From positions 2,232,001-2,296,000 of the forward strand of contig JAKULF010000011.1 in the NCBI GenBank assembly GCA_022661535.1: a stretch of 64,000 nucleotides of DNA, read 5' to 3'. Numbering within the stretch: position 1 is the stretch's first letter; each line of letters opens with the position of its first letter. The translations under genes were made by a program, and so were the position numbers. Shown in pieces: positions 58,831 to 64,000 of this stretch. Source of the DNA: Eutypa lata (taxonomy: Eukaryota; Ascomycota; Sordariomycetes; Xylariales; Diatrypaceae). The notes under the pieces were generated by a model that did not search any database, had not been told where the DNA came from, and was given only the letters and a program-made list of their open reading frames with translations.

Positions 58831-59726
58831 GTTGGCTGTTTGCACGTTAGGTGAATGAAATTTAGTTTAGAGGGCGGGGAATCTACCGTTTGTAATCGGC
58901 GTGTGTTTTCAAATATTCTTGCTTCTGATGTAGAGAATCTAGATTGTTTGGTGTTTATGATTTCCGTTATTCGATAGAAGTGGAATTGGTAGGGACCAAG
59001 AAGTGCTTTATATATGCATTGTCCAATAAATACAGCCAGTTGGTACTATGAAGCAAGTAACAGCCCCCCCTAGAGCAGTTTAAAGAACCGACCAAGAATT
59101 TGTATAACACTTCGCCAGCCTCAAGGCTAGTAGACACACAAATATAGTTACATCACTCGGCGCTCTCGATGTAACGAAGCCCTAACTGTCGTTGGCTAAC
59201 TATGAACTGAAATGCAACAGGAAAATCACGCAGTAGGCCTATCATTCTGACCACATTGCCGCCTTCTGCATTCTATGAGGCACGGCTATCTAACATGTAA
59301 AACGGCAATCGAGATGTTAGACTCAAATTAGGTAGACTATATGCACCACATGTGCATAGTGTGGGGCCTCGCATTTTTCAGAGATACGACGTGAACCATA
59401 CCTGCATGTATATCTCTGCGGTTAGTAGGTTCTTGCATCAAACTGTGAACCCAAGCCAACCTAGTATCAGCTCCCACCTATTCTAAGGGTGTTTCCAGCT
59501 CCCCGGTGCGGATGTTAGTCGTATGAAGCATGCTTTCTGCCTTCTACACATATTTACTCGCGTCATAGTAGTTTTTAAACTTGGGACGGCAATACAGCTT
59601 CATAGAAAGTGTAGGAAATTTTACAATGTCAAATTGCTACTAAACGATAGACTATTTGCTGTAGACTGTATGGACTTGATACCGCAAAACCTGAAATTCC
59701 TTGCAGGAGTGTTATGCTCATTCCCA
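58831..59726. other. Intergenic region
   Basis: 896 bp between two minus-strand genes: the promoter of the small peptide and the 3' flank of the disulfide oxidoreductase gene. Nothing coding is supported. Confidence 0.5.
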
Positions 59727-60839
59727 CTAGAACATAGGGGCCTGACCGTACTTCTCAGATTGTAACTGTGTGCTCACTGCGACCGCTGCGTTGCAGCCAC
59801 TAGAGATAGCACCTGGAATGACCTTATAAGGAGTGATGCAATCTCCAGCGGCAAAGACACCCCTAACGCTGGTCTGATGCATTGGCGCGTCAGCCGTTAC
59901 ATCCCCCATAGGGCTTGTCGTAATCCCAAGCTGGGCGACGAACGGGCCCTGAACAGTTGTCTGTGGATTATGAACTAGGAATGCCTCCTCTTTGCAAGAT
60001 CCGTCTGTGAATTCAACCTTGACACAATTACCCTCGCCGAAATCAACAAGGCGCTTGATAGGACGACTGTCGACCTTGAAGGTACCATGGACGGCAGACT
60101 CGATCTGGCCCGCCAACTCCTGATTGCCATGTGTATAGATTGTGACCTCGTTACTGAGCTGCGCTGCGTTCTCGGCCGAATGGATAGCCAAAGCAGGCAT
60201 CAAGAGAGGGGCCACAGCAAGAACACCCGAGGACCGAGCACCTCGATCCTCATAGCCAAGGCAGAAGAGACAGTGGAATCTAGGCCATCAGAGTTAGCAA
60301 TCTTCCACTCCATATCCTCTCCCTAAGGCGTCAGAAAAGCAGAGTATAAGGAGAGGGTGGCATTGTTGCGCTCCCCAAACGCGTACTCGTACATGGTAAC
60401 TCGTATCTGTCATGCTGCTATGTTATGAAATGGTGTGGTAATCTCACATTTTCTTGGTCCACAATTGAGAGTAGCCTTCGACGTCTGGGTAAGTGTCAGA
60501 GCAGCCGACGGCGAGGATAACTTTGCGAAACCCCCACACTTTTCCATTTGAATCATGGATCTCGAATTGCGAGTCGCTCTTCTTTTCAACTTTGGTCACC
60601 AACACATCGGCAAACTGGATGGTTGAATAGTGAGACTGAATGCTTTCCCGGGCTTCACCGCGGAATTTCTGGGGATCTTCGTGGTCCCAAGTTGGAACCA
60701 TATGCATGTGAGTGGCAGTCAAATTTCTGTATGTTTTCGAATCAAAAACAACAGCCGTGTGTAGCTGACGCGCCAAAGTGCTCGCGGCTGTTAGCCCTGC
60801 AGGCCCGCCTCCGATAACTGCAACGTCGATAAGTTCCAT
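59727..60839 (-). CDS. Thioredoxin-reductase-fold FAD oxidoreductase (GliT-like)
   Basis: Two exons, 60839-60448 and 60279-59727, joined across a 168-nt intron (GTGAGA...GCCTAG); 314 residues. FAD-binding GGGPAGLTAAS is at residues 10-20. The redox-type motif CLFC follows at 134-137 in FHCLFCLGYEDRG, created by splicing. The C-terminal FAD block is GVFAAGDCITPYKVIPGA. The central NADPH-binding GxGxxA motif is degenerate (SSGVLAVAPLLMPAL). This matches fungal GliT/HlmI-type disulfide oxidoreductases and their relatives, which oxidise dithiols or act on cluster metabolites. The adjacent divergent DHA2 pump mirrors the GliT/GliA pairing of epidithiodioxopiperazine clusters, although no dipeptide NRPS is in view. 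Confidence 0.9.
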
Positions 60840-61661
60840 GGAGAAGCTAGCAATTCTACTTTATAAATGGTGTTGGGTTAGATAAACTTCGAAGACGTTG
60901 TAGTTTCGATCAGAAAAAATCTACATAACAAACAGGCGGTTAGTAGCCTACATGGAGCTTATGAAGTGTGCTGTATAGTAGAGGAGAAATGCTCTTGAAA
61001 TTTCTAAAGTGCGCGCGGGCCGGAATTCTCGGCTCAAAAGTTACATCCAGCTCATCAGATCCCTAGTTCTGGTATGTTATATCAGACTTGCATGCTATTA
61101 CGCCTCGATGTTGCATCCTAAAAGAAACCTCGGGGCGACTGGACACAGTCTTTCCAATCATTTAGTATTTAGTGAGGGGTTGGGCTACATTAGGTCTATG
61201 TAGCCCGCAATAATGCAACACTACGTGTGATATATATATAGTAGCCACTGAACGTTGGATCCCTGACCCCGACACCCGTCGTAAAATGTGTTGGTTCAGT
61301 TCCGTCTTGGCAAGGCAGGCTGAGGTGGAGTCAAAACGCATACAAGTAACCAATAGGAGGTAGTTACCTCAAGGGACATCAAGGAACCTACTTAGGTACT
61401 ACGCAGTAGGGATTAAGAAGATCAAAACAAAGTTCTGTGGTGGCGGTAATGTTGTATGCTAGAGCCAGTCACTTCACTACTTGGCAACATACATAGCACG
61501 CTACATTCGATACGTCACACATGTGAGCCGCTTACGCAGGCCGGATAAGAACATTTGCGAAGTACTATTGATCTGCCCGTAACTTGATCTCTGCCTTTCT
61601 CTGTCACTATGATTCCTAAACCTTCTTTTTAAATTGTTGTTAACAATATCTGCTATCATTT
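60840..61661. promoter_or_regulatory. Divergent promoter between GliT-like and DHA2 MFS genes
   Basis: 822 bp, no gene seen. One CGGAATT lies at 61021, a single copy. Confidence 0.5.
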
Positions 61662-63402
61662 ATGCGAATGGCAGCACCACTGCAAGATGAGATAGCCACG
61701 CCCGGCAGGGTGAAGGGAGCCCAACCCAGCACCGTTGGGTTAACTTTAATCATGGTAGCTCTCTGTCTAGCTGTATTTTTGACTGGCATGGTAAGTAGGA
61801 AATCACTTATGGTGTACCTTATTCCTATATAATTGATTTCTTTCCCAATTCTGACCTTGTCTAATCGAGAGGTGGTAGGATCAAACAATTCTAGCTACTG
61901 CAACTCCGGTCATTAGTAATGAGTTCCGCTCTGTCGACGACTTGGGATGGTGGACCAATGCATACTTGCTCACCTTGAGTAGCTTCCAGCTGTTTTACGG
62001 GAAACTATACAGCATCTTCTCCATCAAGACAATATACCTTGGTGCCATTGCCCTATTCGAGGTAGGATCCTTGATATGTGCGACTGCTCCCAATTCCGTA
62101 GCCTTGATTGTCGGCAGGGCAATCGCAGGCCTAGGCGCCGCTGGCATCTTTTCCGGGGGTTTGCTGATCACTGCGAAAATAATTCCTCTCGATCGCCGAG
62201 CTGGCTACCTCGGTATCATGTCGGCCGCTTTTGGTCTAGCAGCCATCCTTGGCCCATTCATAGGGGGCGCACTGACGGACAAAGCGACTTGGAGATGGTG
62301 CTTTGGCATTAACCTGCCTCTCGGTGCCGTCACGATCATTCTGTGTTGCTTCTTCATTCATACGCCTACTGATGAGAGCATCCAACCGTTGACATTTCTC
62401 GAAAAATGCCAGCAACTCGATCTTCCTGGAACTACATCCATGGTGGCGGCTCTGATATGCCTTTTGATAGCCTTACAATGGGGTGGATCGGCGTATCCCT
62501 GGAGTGATGGTCGCATCATCGCCTTGTTTGTTGTGTTCGGAGTCCTTGCTGCCGCCTTCATCGTCATACAGGTGACAACGATAACCGGGAAGGCGCGTAC
62601 TATACCCAGCACTCTAGCACGGAACCGCGACGTGTGGTTGGCGGGTAGCTACGCCATGTGTATTACCGGTGGCATCTATGTTGCGGTTTTATATCTTCCC
62701 GTCTGGTTTCAGACTGTGCAGGGCTATTCCGCCTTCTCGTCCGGCACGATGATCACCCCCATGATAGCTGGCTACGTCGTCTGCTCCGTCGTTGCAGGTG
62801 GGCTCACAGTTGCCATCGGCTACTATAACCCGGGGATGATCATCGGCACGGTCCTTGCGATTGCAGGGGCCGCATTGCTCACCACTACGAACCTCCATAC
62901 CTCCAAGGCCAACATCATCGGCTACCAGCTGCTGTACGGATTCGGCGTTGGGTTTGGATTTGGTCAGCCAAGCTACGTCGTCCAAACTACCCTGCCAACC
63001 GCGGATATACCGATTGGTATTACCTTCATCACCCTGGTCCAGAATCTCAGCGCTTCGGTCTTCGTCGCGATCGGCCAGAGCATCTTTCAAGACCAGCTGC
63101 GCCAGCGGATTCAGGCTGTCGTCCCCGGCTTCGACCTATCGACTCAAGGGCATGGCGCCGCCGATATCTTGGACGTTCTGCCTCCGGACCTTCGTGAGGC
63201 AGGCAGAACGGCATACAGTATTTCACTTCTTTCGACGCTCTATATCCCCCTGGCCCTCAGCTGTGCATCAGTTGTGGGAGCTTTGTTCATTAGATGGGGC
63301 TCTATGAAGAAGAACGGTGACGACGCTCAATCAAGTGAACAAGTTTCGACTTCTGAGCCGCAGGAGAATCAGAAATCCGAAGGCGGGGAGAATCACATAT
63401 GA
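61662..63402 (+). CDS. MFS drug:H+ antiporter, DHA2 (14-TMS) family
   Basis: Two exons, 61662-61790 and 61879-63402, give 550 residues; a second in-frame ATG two codons in is possible. TM1 reads LTLIMVALCLAVFLTGM and continues across the intron into DQTILATATPVIS, the DHA2 motif D1 region. Then come DLGWWTNAYLLTLSSFQ, GRAIAGLGAAGIFSGGLL and WRWCFGINLPLG (motif C neighbourhood). Later helices carry SYAMCITGGIYVAVLYLPVWFQ and GYQLLYGFGVGFGFGQPSYV. This is a typical secondary-metabolite or toxin efflux pump at the plasma membrane. Divergence from the disulfide oxidoreductase suggests coupled self-protection or export. Confidence 0.94.
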
Positions 63403-63807
63403 GAACACTTCCTATGTCTATCCGTTGGAGTCAAGTAATATGTAAAATAACCTTTTAATAAACGTATCAGAATTCTTCTTTTTATTGGTGCTGATAGGTA
63501 TAATGGCATCCAGCTCTACGTCCCTTTAAAATGAGTCCAGCACTAGCGTGCAGCCCACTTGTGAAGATCATATATCTTTCTACAGAGTAGATATGTGTGA
63601 AACCTATAGGGTTCGTACATGGTATTTCTCTTAATAGAGGAAATGTTTAAGTAAAATTGCAATTTATCATGTCCGTAGATTATTACCTACACCAAGAGAA
63701 GAAAGCTCCAGACCATGCCACCTATGAAAGACACCAAACATGTCTCGTACATACTGAGAGATGCAAATACTCGCAGCTCACTAGCTGTATTAGCAATACT
63801 TACTAAC
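63403..63807. other. Intergenic region or terminal intron/exon of the next gene
   Basis: 405 bp. It may contain the last small exon of the minus-strand SDR gene (an acceptor CTCTCAG lies near 63760), but I cannot fix it. Confidence 0.4.
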
Positions 63808-64000
63808 CTGTTCTTCACTCCACTCCCAGAACTTTCCCGTCGCTCCATTACCACCTTCAGCTTCACTCTTTGTTGCCGCCATCAAATCATCACGAATTGG
63901 ATAGAACCGCCCGAATGGAACAACGTAGCTTCCAGCCTTGTCCACAGTTACGTCAGGGGAAAGGCCTCCCCACAGCTCCGCATATGCTCCGTTGATGGGT
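63808..64000 (-). CDS. Short-chain dehydrogenase (C-terminal part; cut by window edge)
   Basis: The minus-strand exon runs off the right edge and ends with a GTTAGTAAG donor after codon 63810-63808. The 64 visible residues include NGAYAELWGGLSPDVT, then YVVPFGRFYPIRDDL and EAEGGNGATGKFWEWSEEQ. This is the characteristic C-terminus of fungal retinol-dehydrogenase-like SDRs (W-G-R-x-x-P-x-R-x-D, then E-G-G...F-W-x-x-x-x-E-Q). The catalytic YxxxK lies outside the window. A short last exon downstream is expected. Confidence 0.8.

Noticed and set aside
60217..60447. Apparent interruption of the GliT-like gene
   Set aside because: A 168-nt intron restores FHCLFCLGYEDRG and the full reading frame, so no pseudogene call.

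Overview
The window is nuclear DNA of a filamentous ascomycete (Pezizomycotina). Genes are split by short introns (mostly 45-75 nt, GTAAGT-like donors, CTAAC/CTGAC-like branch sites). The gene families are typical of mould accessory chromatin: DUF3500, DUF3632, UstYa/DUF3328, fungal rhodopsin-like membrane proteins, Zn(II)2Cys6 regulators, an NRPS-like A-T-R reductase and two MFS transporters. I cannot name the species; a Sordariomycete is a guess. Exon structures were assembled by hand from splice signals, reading phase and protein continuity. Every multi-exon gene given closes in frame except where stated.

Left part (1-19.8 kb): a long non-coding leader, then a large CaMKK/LKB1-type kinase (2955-6859), a housekeeping-type signalling gene. 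Next are a GC-rich intronless HtrL/YibB-like gene (8657-10126), a five-exon NRPS-like adenylation-thiolation-reductase gene (10605-14074, minus), an unrecognised proline-rich protein (14993-15569, minus), a DUF3632 gene (16405-17387) and a 53-residue secreted protein with eight cysteines (17625-17873, minus).

Middle part (19.8-31.2 kb): DUF3500 protein, phenol-hydroxylase-type FAD monooxygenase, glutaryl-CoA dehydrogenase, glutathione S-transferase, fumarylacetoacetate-hydrolase-family protein and a carboxymuconolactone-decarboxylase-like protein. Together they resemble an aromatic-acid or short-chain acyl degradation set, but no ring-cleavage dioxygenase is visible. A C2H2 plus fungal-TF-domain regulator (32142-35508) follows and has a frame change near 34.2 kb.

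Right part (35.9-64 kb): nitroreductase and NmrA-like gene sharing a divergent promoter, a very short Zn2Cys6 protein, a full-size Zn2Cys6 regulator (42066-45066), a PRISE/5-beta-reductase-like SDR, a HOL1-like MFS transporter, a small cupin, a fungal rhodopsin-like 7TM protein, a UstYa-family oxidase, a GNAT acetyltransferase, a 47-residue secreted peptide, a GliT-like flavin disulfide oxidoreductase divergent from a DHA2 MFS pump, and the end of an SDR gene cut by the right edge.

The most interesting non-coding signal is a direct-repeat array of a TCGGAAT-type element about 230-300 bp upstream of three consecutive genes (PRISE reductase, MFS transporter, cupin). The repeat period is 18, 10 and 11 bp respectively. 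This suggests one regulon, perhaps controlled by the neighbouring Zn2Cys6 protein. The whole 35-63 kb block reads as an uncharacterised biosynthetic or detoxification cluster. No tRNA, rRNA, CRISPR or intact transposon was seen.
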